The notes beneath the pieces are model-generated. The model saw only the letters and a program-made list of their open reading frames with translations, was not told where the DNA came from and did no database searches. This document shows, in pieces, positions 47,490-57,400 of a DNA stretch of 64,000 bases; within the stretch, counting starts at the first letter, position 1; each line of letters opens with the position of its first letter. The translations under genes were made by a program, and so were the position numbers. Source of the DNA: Streptomyces sp. NBC_01314 (GTDB lineage: Bacteria; Actinomycetota; Actinomycetes; Streptomycetales; Streptomycetaceae); NCBI RefSeq assembly GCF_041435215.1, contig NZ_CP108394.1, forward strand, positions 10,044,001 to 10,108,000. Reading direction: 5' to 3'.

Positions 47490-49802
47490 TCACTCGTTGT
47501 GCAGCACCTCCGCGACCGTCAGCCGTGCCGCGCGGCGAGCCGGGATGTACGCGCCCAGGACGGCGATGGCCAGGCCCGCGAGGGCGAGGCCGGCCAGGGC
47601 CGGGGCGTTCCAGACGTCCGTCATGTACGACGGCAGGGTGATGTCCACCGCGTCCGCCATACGCGGTACGACCAGCTGGTGGCCCGCCATGCCGAGCGGG
47701 ATGCCGAGGAGGGAGCCGAGGGCGCCGAGCAGTGCCATCGAAGCCACCGTCATCACCGTGACCTGGCGTGGTGTCATGCCGATGGACTTGAGCATGCCCA
47801 GGTCGCGGCGGCGGTCGCGGGTGTTGAGTACGGCGGTGTTGAAGACGCCGAGGGACGCGACGGCGGCGAGGAGGAGGGTGAGCGCGGTGGCGGAGCCGAT
47901 GATGGTTTGGGTGACGGAGTTGGAGCCGGTCGGCGACGGGCTGAGACCTGGATCGGCGGCAGCGGCGGCCTGGGCGTAGGTGTCCGGGTCGGCGCCGTCA
48001 CGGAGCTTGACGTGGTAGGCGATGGGCTTCTCGTGCGGGGCCACGGACCGCATCGTCGACCAGTCGGCGACGACGACACGGGCGTTGGTCTCCATGAACT
48101 CCCCGACGATGACCACGTTCGCACCGCGATCGCCCTTCTCCACACGGAGGCGGTCGCCGATGCTCAGCCCGTTCTTGCGCAGGAAGGCCGATCCGGCCAC
48201 GACCTCACCGGTGTCCCGGATCCACCGGCCCTCGGTGAGCAGGCTGTCCATCCGGGGCCGGTCGCCCCGGCGGGCTTCGAGCCACAGCTTCTCCGTCGAA
48301 CCCGCCAGGCGGGCTTCGGTGTTGGCCCTGGAGGTGACCTCGCGCGCGTCGGGCAGCGAGCGCAGCAGGGAGTGCAGTGCGAGGTCGTCATGCACCGGCT
48401 TGGTCTCCTTGCCGTTCGCGAACTTCCCTACGTAGACCGTGACTTGGTAGGCGTCGCGACCCGCGTTGCCCAGCCGGTCCATCGTCGTGGCCAGGCCGGT
48501 CGCGAAGGTCACGGTCGTCACACCGAGGACCACGGCGGCGAGCGTGAGGGCGCTGCGGCCCGGCCGCGCGAACGGCAGGCCCAGCCCGAGGCTCACCGAG
48601 CGCGGCAGCCGGCTGCCCGCCAGCCGGCGCTGGACGCCGAGCGCCCGCCCGGCGCGCGGCGCGCTGCCCGCGCTGATCGCCCGCGCGGCGGACAACCGGT
48701 AGGCGCGCGCCGAGGGCGCGAGCGCGGCGAGGAGGCACAGGGCGGGCATGCCGGCCAGGGCGAGCACGTTCACCCAGGGCGCGAGCGAGACACTGTCGTG
48801 GAACACCCCCGCGTCCGGCCCCGTGAACACGAATTCGAGCAGAGGCCGTGCCGCCAGATTGCCCGCGGCGGTCCCGAGCACACAGCCGAGTACGGCGGGG
48901 ACGGAGACCATCACGAGGTAGACGGCCACCACCTGCCCCGGCGTGAACCCCAGCGCCTTGAGGATGCCGATGTGCCGGAAACCGGAGACCACCGCGCCGC
49001 TGACCACATTGGCGACGATGAGCACGGCCACCAGGATACCGAGAATGCCGAAGGCCAGCAGATAGGGCGCGTACGCCCGCGCCGAACTGCCTATCTCCTC
49101 CTTGAGGGTGAGGTACGACCGTGAGCCGATCAGCGCGTCCTTCGGCAACTCCGCGGTCACCGTGGCCAGTTGGGCCCTGAGCCGGTGGTCCGACGAGGCG
49201 TCCTCGAAGCGGAACAGCATCTGGGTGGAGGTGGGGTCCAAGGCCTCGATCTGCCCGGGGGCGACCCAGGCGTCGGCGGTGCGGCTCAGGCCGAAGGCGA
49301 AGCCGACCACGGTGAGGGCCGGGCCCGAGGGCACCTGGAGCTTCTTGCCGAGGTCGTCCGCCGTCCAGTCCGACTGCCGGTTGAGGACGACCTCGCCGGG
49401 CCCGGTGGCCCAACGGCCCGCCCACAGGTCCAACCGGTCCACCGGGCCCCCGGGGCCGCCCCGCCCCACGACCGTGAGCTCGCTGCCGAGGCCGTAGTTC
49501 ATCGCCTCCCTCGGCAGCTCGACGGTGGCCCGGGCGAAGGGACCGGCGCTCGCCGCCACCCCGGACTGCCGTACCGCACGCTTCAGTCGGCCGTCCGAGA
49601 CCTTCGCCGAGTCGAACGCGGCGACCACGTGCGGGCCGCGCTGCTCGCCGAAGACCCTGTCGAACGGGGACGAGGCCGCGTCGACCAGGCCGAGCGCCAC
49701 CACGATCGCCGCCGTCGAGGTCAGCGTGACCAGGCCGATCACCAGCGTCTGGAGCCTGCGCCGCCGTACCGCCGCGCGCGCGGCCCGCCACACGGCCCTC
49801 AT
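47490..49802 (-). CDS. ABC transporter permease (FtsX/MacB type, two FtsX repeats)
   Basis: A 770-residue membrane protein. An N-terminal helix comes first, then a large extracytoplasmic region, then a first FtsX core at about residues 240-375 (ILGILVAVLIVANVVSGAVV). A second extracytoplasmic domain and a second FtsX core near the C-terminus follow (ALTLLLAAVASLGVFNTAVL). Such permeases work by mechanotransmission in lipoprotein release, peptide resistance or cell-wall signalling. The ATG at 49802 overlaps the ATPase stop by ATGA; open frame beyond it is antisense or ATPase-shadow sequence. It is cotranscribed with the ATPase. Confidence 0.9.
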   Translation of the reverse strand: MRAVWRAARAAVRRRRLQTLVIGLVTLTSTAAIVVALGLVDAASSPFDRVFGEQRGPHVVAAFDSAKVSDGRLKRAVRQSGVAASAGPFARATVELPREAMNYGLGSELTVVGRGGPGGPVDRLDLWAGRWATGPGEVVLNRQSDWTADDLGKKLQVPSGPALTVVGFAFGLSRTADAWVAPGQIEALDPTSTQMLFRFEDASSDHRLRAQLATVTAELPKDALIGSRSYLTLKEEIGSSARAYAPYLLAFGILGILVAVLIVANVVSGAVVSGFRHIGILKALGFTPGQVVAVYLVMVSVPAVLGCVLGTAAGNLAARPLLEFVFTGPDAGVFHDSVSLAPWVNVLALAGMPALCLLAALAPSARAYRLSAARAISAGSAPRAGRALGVQRRLAGSRLPRSVSLGLGLPFARPGRSALTLAAVVLGVTTVTFATGLATTMDRLGNAGRDAYQVTVYVGKFANGKETKPVHDDLALHSLLRSLPDAREVTSRANTEARLAGSTEKLWLEARRGDRPRMDSLLTEGRWIRDTGEVVAGSAFLRKNGLSIGDRLRVEKGDRGANVVIVGEFMETNARVVVADWSTMRSVAPHEKPIAYHVKLRDGADPDTYAQAAAAADPGLSPSPTGSNSVTQTIIGSATALTLLLAAVASLGVFNTAVLNTRDRRRDLGMLKSIGMTPRQVTVMTVASMALLGALGSLLGIPLGMAGHQLVVPRMADAVDITLPSYMTDVWNAPALAGLALAGLAIAVLGAYIPARRAARLTVAEVLHNE

Positions 49803-50506
49803 ACGGACGTCTCCAGGGTGTGTTCGCCGGTCACCCGGCCGTCGGTGAACTCCACCAGGCGGCTGGCGCAGCGCCGGGCGAGCTGCTCGTCGTGGGTCAC
49901 CAGGATCAGGGTCTGGCCGATCTGGTTGAGATCGAGCAGCAGGTCCATCACCTGCTCTCCCGACCGGCGGTCCAGCGCTCCGGTCGGCTCGTCGGCCAGC
50001 AGCAGGGCCGGCCGGTTCATCAACGCCCTTGCCACGGCGACGCGTTGCCGTTCGCCGCCGCTGAGCACCGCCGGGTAGGCGTTGCGCCGGTCGGCTATGC
50101 CGAGCTCGTCGAACAGCTCCAGTGCGCGGCGGCGGGCCTGCCGGGCCGGGGTGCCGGTCAACTGGGCGGCCAGCGCCACGTTGTCGAGCGCCGACAGGTC
50201 GTCGATGAGGTTGAAGAACTGGAAGATCATGCCGATGCGGCGCCGCCGGTACAGGGCGAGCCCCTTCTCGCTCAGTTCCCCCACGCTCTCCCCGTGCACC
50301 ACCACCGTGCCGCCCGTCGGACGGTCCAGACCGGCGATCATGTTCAGCAGCGTGGACTTTCCGCACCCCGAGGGGCCCATCACCGCGACCGCCTCCCCGG
50401 CCCGGATCTCCAGCGACACCCCGTCCAGCGCCGTCGTCTCCCCGTACTCCTTGCGCACACCGTCGAGCCGTACGACGGCTTCTCCTCTGTTGTCCTCAGT
50501 GACCAT
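49799..50506 (-). CDS. ABC transporter ATP-binding protein (MacB/LolD type)
   Basis: A 235-residue ATPase. Walker A is GPSGCGKS at 44-51, the signature is LSGGERQRVAVARAL, Walker B is LLLADEPTGALD, and the H loop is LVTHD. The LolD/MacB subfamily is indicated by ALDGVSLEI and GLDRPTGG. The ATG at 50506 is chosen; in-frame sequence upstream is not conserved. It is first in the operon and divergent from the histidine kinase gene, a common arrangement for two-component systems controlling FtsX-type exporters. Confidence 0.93.
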   Translation of the reverse strand: MVTEDNRGEAVVRLDGVRKEYGETTALDGVSLEIRAGEAVAVMGPSGCGKSTLLNMIAGLDRPTGGTVVVHGESVGELSEKGLALYRRRRIGMIFQFFNLIDDLSALDNVALAAQLTGTPARQARRRALELFDELGIADRRNAYPAVLSGGERQRVAVARALMNRPALLLADEPTGALDRRSGEQVMDLLLDLNQIGQTLILVTHDEQLARRCASRLVEFTDGRVTGEHTLETSV

Positions 50507-50646
50507 GTACCGGACGCTAGGCGAGGAGCGCGGCCGGGACATCCCTCCCCGGATGGCATCGGGTCGCGTACCTCATCCCGCAGATGCAGAGGCCCGCATC
50601 CCGGGGCTGATGCGCGGCGGCGGGCCGGTCTGCGAAGGTGAACCCC

Positions 50647-51549
50647 ATGTGGGAGTGGGGGTCTGACGGTCCGGCGGCGGCGTCGGGGGTGGCGTGCGTG
50701 GCCGCGGCATGGCTGGCGGTGGCGCTGGCGCGCACGCGGCGCCGCTGGCAGAAGGCGGTGGGGGAGCGCGGCTGGTTGCTCGAACGGGAACGGGAGAGTG
50801 CCGCGCGGACCGCGATCGCGGCCGAACGCGACCGTATCGCAAGGGAGTTGCACGACATCGTCAGCCACAACGTCAGCCTCATGGTCGTCCAGGCGGGGGC
50901 CGCGCGCGAGGTGCTGGGCACCATGCCGGACGAGGCCGCGGCGGCCCTGCTGGCCGTCGAGGACGCGGGGCGCGGCGCGATGACCGACCTACGGCATCTG
51001 CTGGGCCTGCTCGCGCCCTCGCAGAACGGCGACGACGAGGACGAGGGCAGGGCCGGGGAGAGGGACATCGACTCCGGCGTGGTCCGACCGGGCGGTGACA
51101 CAACCGACTTGGCACCTCAACCCGGACTCGACCGGCTCGGTCCGCTCGTCGACCGGATCTCGTTCGCCGGTCTGCCCGTGGAGGTACGGATCTCCGGTGA
51201 GCCGCGCCCGTTGCCGCAGGGCGTCGACGTGACGGCGTACCGGATCGTGCAGGAGGCGCTCACCAACGCGCTCAGACACGGCGACGGCGGCAAGGCCGAG
51301 GTCACCGTGCGGTACGCCGACCACGCGCTGCGCGTCGAGGTGCTGAACACCGGCCCCAGCGTGCTGACCGGCGGCACCTTCACCCAGCCGCACCCCGTAC
51401 GGCCTGCTCCGCGCCACCGGGACGGCACCGGGCGCGGGCTGCTGGGTCTGCGTGAGCGGGTCGCGGTGTACGGCGGCGACCTGGACGCCCGGCGCCGCCT
51501 CGGCGGCGGCTACCGGGTCCGGGCACGCATCCCCCTGGACCGGCCGTGA
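50647..51549 (+). CDS. NarL-type sensor histidine kinase, minimal sensor
   Basis: A 300-residue HisKA_3 kinase. A single short hydrophobic segment at about residues 10-28 is its only membrane part. The phosphoacceptor is His69 (ARELHDIVSHN). The HATPase domain is at the C-terminus (VQEALTNALRHG, GRGLLGLRERVAVYGG). Most family members have four to six helices or a sensor domain, so this form probably senses its state through a partner such as the divergent ABC exporter. ATG 50647 is preferred; GTG 50638 is possible. The stop overlaps the next gene by GTGA. Confidence 0.9.
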   Translation: MWEWGSDGPAAASGVACVAAAWLAVALARTRRRWQKAVGERGWLLERERESAARTAIAAERDRIARELHDIVSHNVSLMVVQAGAAREVLGTMPDEAAAALLAVEDAGRGAMTDLRHLLGLLAPSQNGDDEDEGRAGERDIDSGVVRPGGDTTDLAPQPGLDRLGPLVDRISFAGLPVEVRISGEPRPLPQGVDVTAYRIVQEALTNALRHGDGGKAEVTVRYADHALRVEVLNTGPSVLTGGTFTQPHPVRPAPRHRDGTGRGLLGLRERVAVYGGDLDARRRLGGGYRVRARIPLDRP

Positions 51550-52226
51550 CGGCGGCGGACACGGTGTCGGCGCCCCGGGTGCTCGTCGTCGACGACCAGA
51601 CGCTGATCCGGACCGGGTTCCGGCTGATCCTCACCGCCCGGGGCATCGAGGTGGTGGGGGAGGCGGCCGACGGTGCGGAAGCGGTGGCGATGGCCCGTGA
51701 ACTGGCACCGGACGTCGTGCTGATGGACATCCGGATGCCGAACATGGACGGCCTGGAGGCCACCCGCCGCATCCTGGACCGGGCTCCGGACTGCCGGGTG
51801 CTCATGCTCACCACCTTCGACCTGGACCGTTACGTCTACGCGGCCCTGTCGATCGGCGCCAGCGGCTTCCTCCTGAAGGACGTCACCCCACAGCACCTCG
51901 CGGCCGCCGTACGGCTGGTCGACACCGGTGACGCCCTGCTGGCCCCCACCATCACCCGGAGGCTGGTGGAACGCTTCGCCACGGAAGCCGCCCACCCCTC
52001 GACCGCGCACGCCGACCTCCAGGCCCTGACGCCCCGAGAACTGGAGGTCCTGACCCTCCTCGGCCGCGGCCTGTCCAACACGGAACTCGCCGCCGAGCTC
52101 ACCCTGAGCGAAGCCACCGTGAAGTCCCACGTGGCCCGCATCTTCGCCAAGCTCAACCTGCGCGACCGCGCCCAGGCAGTCGTGATCGCGTATGAGAAGG
52201 GGCTGGTCAGAGCCAGGGACTACTGA
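51546..52226 (+). CDS. NarL/LuxR-type response regulator
   Basis: A 226-residue regulator. The receiver domain has Asp16/Asp17, phosphoacceptor Asp61 (LMDIRMPNMDG) and Lys111 (LLKDVTP). The LuxR helix-turn-helix is at about residues 157-215 (LTPRELEVLTLLGRGLSNTE, then ATVKSHV). The GTG at 51546 forms a GTGA overlap with the kinase stop, so they are made together. It probably controls the divergent ABC operon. Confidence 0.94.
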   Translation: MTAADTVSAPRVLVVDDQTLIRTGFRLILTARGIEVVGEAADGAEAVAMARELAPDVVLMDIRMPNMDGLEATRRILDRAPDCRVLMLTTFDLDRYVYAALSIGASGFLLKDVTPQHLAAAVRLVDTGDALLAPTITRRLVERFATEAAHPSTAHADLQALTPRELEVLTLLGRGLSNTELAAELTLSEATVKSHVARIFAKLNLRDRAQAVVIAYEKGLVRARDY

Positions 52227-52352
52227 GACGGCGGGGGAGCGCCGCGTCAGACCGGGCATCTCGCCGTGGGGCGCGGCACCGATGGCAGCGAGGCGCCCGG
52301 CCCGGTCGGTGGAGGCCGGGGCCGGACGCGTCGCGCGGAGGCCGGGTGATGG

Positions 52353-54437
52353 TCAGGTGCCGGAGGCCGGTGGCTGCCAGGTGGCCTGGACCAGGGCGCG
52401 TTCGGTGCCGGTGAGGTAGACCGCGGTGGCGAGCCAGGCGCGGGCGTAACGGTCCGGGTCGGGGTCGGTGATGCGGCCGAACACATCACGGGAGCGGCGG
52501 TCGGCCTCCGCGGTGAGCGCGGTCGACAGGTCGGCGGCCGCACGGAAGCCGCTGCGCCGCAGGGCCGCGCCGCCGCCGTTCCGGTCGCCGTCACGGGCCG
52601 GCTCGGCGACCGCGCGGCGGCCCCCGGACACGGCGACCTCGACCAGTCGGCGCAGCCGCCACAACGGGGCCTCGGCGAGCGGGTCGGTCGGGACGCCGCC
52701 GAGGCCGTCCACCGCGGGCAGGGCGTCCGGTGGTGGGAAGTGCGTGCCCTGGAGACGGTCGTAGCCCAGATCGGCGTGGCCCTGCCAGTCGTCCGGCAGC
52801 CGCAGGGTCGCGTCCGTGTCCGGGGCCGGGCCGATCGCGAGGGGGCGGAGGGTGGCGGCGCGGTCGGGTTCGAGATGGCCGAGCACGCGCAGCCGCAGGC
52901 CGGGCCGGGCGGCGAGCTGACGGAAGTTGGCGGTGTGAGCGAGGTCCGGGTGGCCGTGCGCCGGTGTCAGCCGGACGAGAAGGCCGTCGGCGGCCGATCG
53001 CCCGTCGGAGGACAGTTCGCGGGCGAGCAGATGGTCGCCCGCAGCGCCGACGAGGACCAGCTCGCAGCCGATCAGCCTGCGCGCCGCCTGCTCGGCCTCC
53101 TCGGGATCGGTTCCGGGGCCGACCGCGAGCCGTTCGGCGACCGCCTCCGCCAGGGGGCGGGTGAAGAGGGAGGCGAGCGGACCCGACGTCCAGGGGAGAC
53201 CGGCGAGCGGAGTCGCCCTGACACCCTTGCCGGAGCCGAGGCGGCCGTCCGGGGAGAGCGTGGCGCCGGAGATCAGCAGTCCGCCACGGGAGAGCTGGGC
53301 GTGGTTCAGGGTGCCGGAGCCGAGGGCGACGGTGGCCGTGGCGGCACCCCGGGCGCGCGCCGGGCCGCCCGGTTTGACGTCGGCGACCGAGAACCAGCGC
53401 CCGTCGTCGGAGACGAGATGGGTGACGACCCCGCCGTAGCCCGTGGCCGAGATCACCGGCTCCCGGCACACGCCGTGCACCCGTAGGCTGCCGCCCGGCC
53501 GGTAGGCGCGGCGGGCCGTGCCGACGAGGGCGGGATCCGGGTCCGCCGCCGACAACAGGCCGGTGGTGAGCAGCAGTTCGCGCACGTTGGCGACCAGGTC
53601 GGCCAGCCGGTGGCCGTCGTGCCGGGCGCGGGCGCCGCGCAGCCCGCGCACGACCCGCAGGGCGGCCGCCTCGGCGCGGTGCAGCCCGGCGAGCCGGGCC
53701 GTGTGGGCGGCCCGCAACAACTCCGCCTGCGGCACCGCGCCCGCCGCGGGGACCCCTGCGGCGAGCACGGCCGCGGTGGCAGCCCAGAGGCCGGCCGCGG
53801 CGGCGACCTGGGCGGGGGTCGGCGCCTTGGCGTCGGCAGTGTGCGGCGTACCCCTGGTGGTCTCGACGCCGCCGGTGCCATGGGCTGTTCCGGCGCCGCC
53901 GCGATCTCCGGTGACGGTCGGGCCGGTGGCCCCGGCAGCCGTGGTGGCTCCGACGACAGCGGTCCGACCTGTGCCCTCGGCAGGGACGGCGGCACCGATG
54001 GATTCGCCGGTTGCCGGTGTGTCCGTCGGGCGTGCGGCCTGCGGGTCGCCGGTCGACGGAGCCTGACCCTGGCTATCGCCTTCGGGGAGGCCCGTTGACG
54101 CGCCGGAACGACCGGCCTCCGGCTCGGCGTCGGCCGTCGCGTCGGCGTCGGCCACCGGGCAGGCGCTCAGGACGGCGGCGCGGTGCAGACAGCGGGGTGC
54201 CAGCAGACAGCTGCACACCGCTCGCTCGGCGTCGGTCACCGTGCCCGAGGGGCCGGGCGTGAGGGTGACCTCGGCGTCCTCGCCGCACCGGATGCGCAGG
54301 GCATCGCCGTCGACCGTGACGGGCAGGGCCGCGTACGTCTCGACCGCTGCGTCCAGCTTCTTGCGCAGCCGTGAGGTCAGGCTCTCGACGGCGGCGGCCA
54401 CCACGTCGGGTGCCGCCGGGGGCAGTTCGGCGTTCAT
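52353..54437 (-). CDS. SWIM zinc-finger protein
   Basis: A 694-residue protein with a SWIM zinc finger near the N-terminus (CSCLLAPRCLH: Cys75, Cys77, Cys83, His85). A low-complexity Ala/Thr/Gly linker follows at about residues 95-205, and then a long alpha/beta region of unknown fold. SWIM fingers bind DNA or proteins. The ATG at 54437 overlaps the stop of the DUF5682-VWA gene by ATGA. It is the last gene of the MoxR/VWA/DUF5682 cluster and corresponds in position and type to YehQ of E. coli. Confidence 0.88.
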   Translation of the reverse strand: MNAELPPAAPDVVAAAVESLTSRLRKKLDAAVETYAALPVTVDGDALRIRCGEDAEVTLTPGPSGTVTDAERAVCSCLLAPRCLHRAAVLSACPVADADATADAEPEAGRSGASTGLPEGDSQGQAPSTGDPQAARPTDTPATGESIGAAVPAEGTGRTAVVGATTAAGATGPTVTGDRGGAGTAHGTGGVETTRGTPHTADAKAPTPAQVAAAAGLWAATAAVLAAGVPAAGAVPQAELLRAAHTARLAGLHRAEAAALRVVRGLRGARARHDGHRLADLVANVRELLLTTGLLSAADPDPALVGTARRAYRPGGSLRVHGVCREPVISATGYGGVVTHLVSDDGRWFSVADVKPGGPARARGAATATVALGSGTLNHAQLSRGGLLISGATLSPDGRLGSGKGVRATPLAGLPWTSGPLASLFTRPLAEAVAERLAVGPGTDPEEAEQAARRLIGCELVLVGAAGDHLLARELSSDGRSAADGLLVRLTPAHGHPDLAHTANFRQLAARPGLRLRVLGHLEPDRAATLRPLAIGPAPDTDATLRLPDDWQGHADLGYDRLQGTHFPPPDALPAVDGLGGVPTDPLAEAPLWRLRRLVEVAVSGGRRAVAEPARDGDRNGGGAALRRSGFRAAADLSTALTAEADRRSRDVFGRITDPDPDRYARAWLATAVYLTGTERALVQATWQPPASGT

Positions 54438-57400
54438 CGGTTCTCTCCGCGGAGGCGGTCGCCCACCCAGCGGGCGAGGGCGAGGGGACTGAGGGCGGCG
54501 ACCGGCATACCGGCCGCGACGAGCTGCTGGGCGACAGGCACCGAGTAGCGCGGGGTGCCGGTGTCGTCCAGGGCGGCGCAGCCCATCAGGTGCACCCCGG
54601 AACCCGCGAGGGCCCGTACCTCGCCGAGGAGCCCGCCCAGCGGGTAACCCTCTTCGAAGTCGCTCACCACCACCACGAGGGTCCGGCTGGGCACGGTCAC
54701 CAGGGAACGGGCGTGGGCCAGCCCCGCCGCGATGTGGGTGCCACCGCCTACCCGCACTTCGAGGAGCAGGGACAACGGGTCGTCCACCCGGTCGGTCAGA
54801 TCGATCACGTCGGTCGAGAACGCCAGGAAGTGCGTCGACAGTGTGGGCACCCCGCCCAGGACCGCCGCGGTCAGCGCCGACCAGATGACGGAGGCCTCCA
54901 TCGACCCGGACACGTCGACGACGAGGATCAGCCGCCAGTCCGACTCCTTACGGGACCGGGTGCTGAACACCGGCCGCTCCGGCACGACCACGGTCCGCCC
55001 GTCCGCCGTGCGGCGCGCGTGGGCCAGATTGGCCCGCAGGGTGCGTGGCAGGTCGAGCCGGCCGCCGGGGCGGCGGGTCGGACGGGGGGTGGCCAGACCT
55101 GTGAGCGCGGGGCGCATCCGGGTGGCGAGCTCCTTGGACAGTTCGTCGACCAGACGCCGTACCAGCGGGCGCAGCCTGGCCAGTTGCTGCTCGGGCATCC
55201 CTCCGGCGAGGGACAGCACGGAGGTCAGCAGGTCGACCGACGGGCGCACGGCTTTGGGGTCCAGCTCGGCCAGTACGTCCGTACGGCCCTGGTCGGCTGC
55301 CCGCGCCAGGACTTCCTCGCGGACCTCCGCGCCGAACAGCGCGTCCAGCTCCTCGGCCCACTCCCGGGCCGTGGGGAACGACGCGTCCTGACCGCCGCCC
55401 TGCCCCCGGCCGTCACCCCGGCCGAGATCCGAGGAGCCCTCACCCCGGCCGGTGCCGTACAGCTCGTCCAGCGCGTGCGCGTAGCGGCGGGCATTCTGCG
55501 GAAGCTTCTCGCTCTCCCGGCCGAGAAGCAGCCGCCACCGGTCGGTGGGGGTGAGGTGCAGGAGACCCGGGGGTGCGGGGGTGGGCAGTGGGACTTCTGC
55601 GGCCTCTGTCGTCTTTGAGGTCTCTGCGGTCTCTGCTGTCTTGGTGACCGCGAGGCCGGTGGAGGCATTTCGTGTGGCCGAGGCGATGGAGGGCTCCGAG
55701 ACGGCGGTGCCCTCCGCGCCCTTGAGCGACCCCACCGTGTCCCTGCCCGTCGGCAGCCGCAGGGAGTCGACCGCCGCCAGGCCCGCCCTGTCCGCCGCCG
55801 TCCACAGCGCGAGGAGTGCCGGTGAGGCGCTGAGCGACAGGTCGAGGCGGTCGCCGAGGCGTTCGGTCACGGTGTCGAGGAGGCGGTCGCGGCCGGCCGG
55901 GGTGAGCGTGTCGAAGCCGCCGCGCAGGGCGGGCAGCCGGTCGAGGAAACCCTGGTCGGTGAGCGTGTCGACGCGGTCGAGCAGCGGATCCAGCGCGGTC
56001 GGCGCGGACTGGAGGAGCGGGGCCGCGCCGCTGAGCAGGCCGGTGAGACGGCGGGCCAGCGCGAGGCGGCCGTCGGGGACGGTGGCCGTGTCGATCCAGC
56101 CGGCGGCACGCGCGCCGAGGGTGTCGGCGGCGTCGAGGTCGAGCAGGACCCGGGCGGCCAGGGCCGCGCCCTGGATCAGTGGCGAACCGGTGCGCGCGAG
56201 GGTGCCCAGGGCGTCGTCCATGCGCAGTCCGAGCCGGTGATCGCCGGCCCGCGAGGCGAGCGCGATGAGCGCGGCCGCGTCCTCCGGCTGGTCGCTGCCC
56301 GCGAGGCCGGGCAGCGCGCGGACGGCTGCGTCCAGGAGGTCGACGGCCAGTTCGGCGGCCGACTCCCTGCCCTCGGCTGTGGTGCCGGGCAGATGCCCCC
56401 GGCGCAGTGCCTCCAACAGGTCGAGTGCTTCGAGGAGTTCGGGGAGCGTGGCCGCTGCGGGGAGCACGGCGGCGGCGTCGGCCAGGCGGTCGGCGACCAG
56501 CGCGGGCAGGTCGCAGCGGGCCGCCGCGCGAAGCCCGGCGAGGACCAGGGCGCAGGTGGGCCCACCGTCCGCCGACTCCCTGCGGAAGGTCTCCCGCAGG
56601 GTGCCCTCGGCGGCAAGGGCCGCGGTCACACCCCGTATCCCGGCCAGGTCGAGCCGTACGGGAACGGCGGGCGTCCATGCCAGCCGCCACCGGGTGGTGA
56701 GCGCCGTACCGTCGCCGGTGCCGGCCACCTCCACGGCCTCGCCGTAGCCCGCGCCGCACACCGCGAGGCGCTGGAGCAGGGTCTCGCGGCGGCCGTCGAG
56801 GGCGGAGCGGAGCGGGTCGAGTCGGAGTTCGCGCGAGGCGGGATCGTCCGGGCCGGGCAGCCGCAATGCGGCCAACTCCTCCTCCACGGACGGGCCGAGA
56901 CCGGAACGCGGTGTGCCCGGCGCGATCCGTCCCCGGTCGGTGCCGACCAGGACCACTTCGAGGGCCCGCGCGAGGGCCCGGCCACGGCCGAGGGGTTCGC
57001 CCTGCCCCATCACGGTCGTGAGCGCCTCCAGGACCTCGCCCCGGCCGGGGGCCGCGAGCCCCCGGAGACTGGCCAGGTCGCACGCCATCCGCAGGGTCTC
57101 GGTGGCCTCGCCCGTGCCCGCGGTGTGCCCGGCCGCGCGCATTTCCCGGCACACATCGGTGACCGCCCGCGCGGCAGCGCCCCGCAGCAGCCCGGGATCG
57201 CCCCCGGCCGTGAACACCGCCTGCTGCCAGCGCGGGTCCCGGATGCCCGCCGGGTACCCGGAACGGGAGTCCAGCAGGTCGAAGGCGTACGGGACGAGTG
57301 AGGTGACGACAGGGGGGTGCTCCCCGACGAGATCCGTTCCCCGGGCCCCGGCCGCGGCGCCGGTCGCACGCGGCGCGGGAACCGCCCGCTCCGTCCCGGC

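Noticed and set aside
49803..50366. N-terminal extension of the FtsX permease frame
   Set aside because: It overlaps the ABC ATPase gene in a different frame and is low complexity. The ATGA junction at 49802 sets the start.
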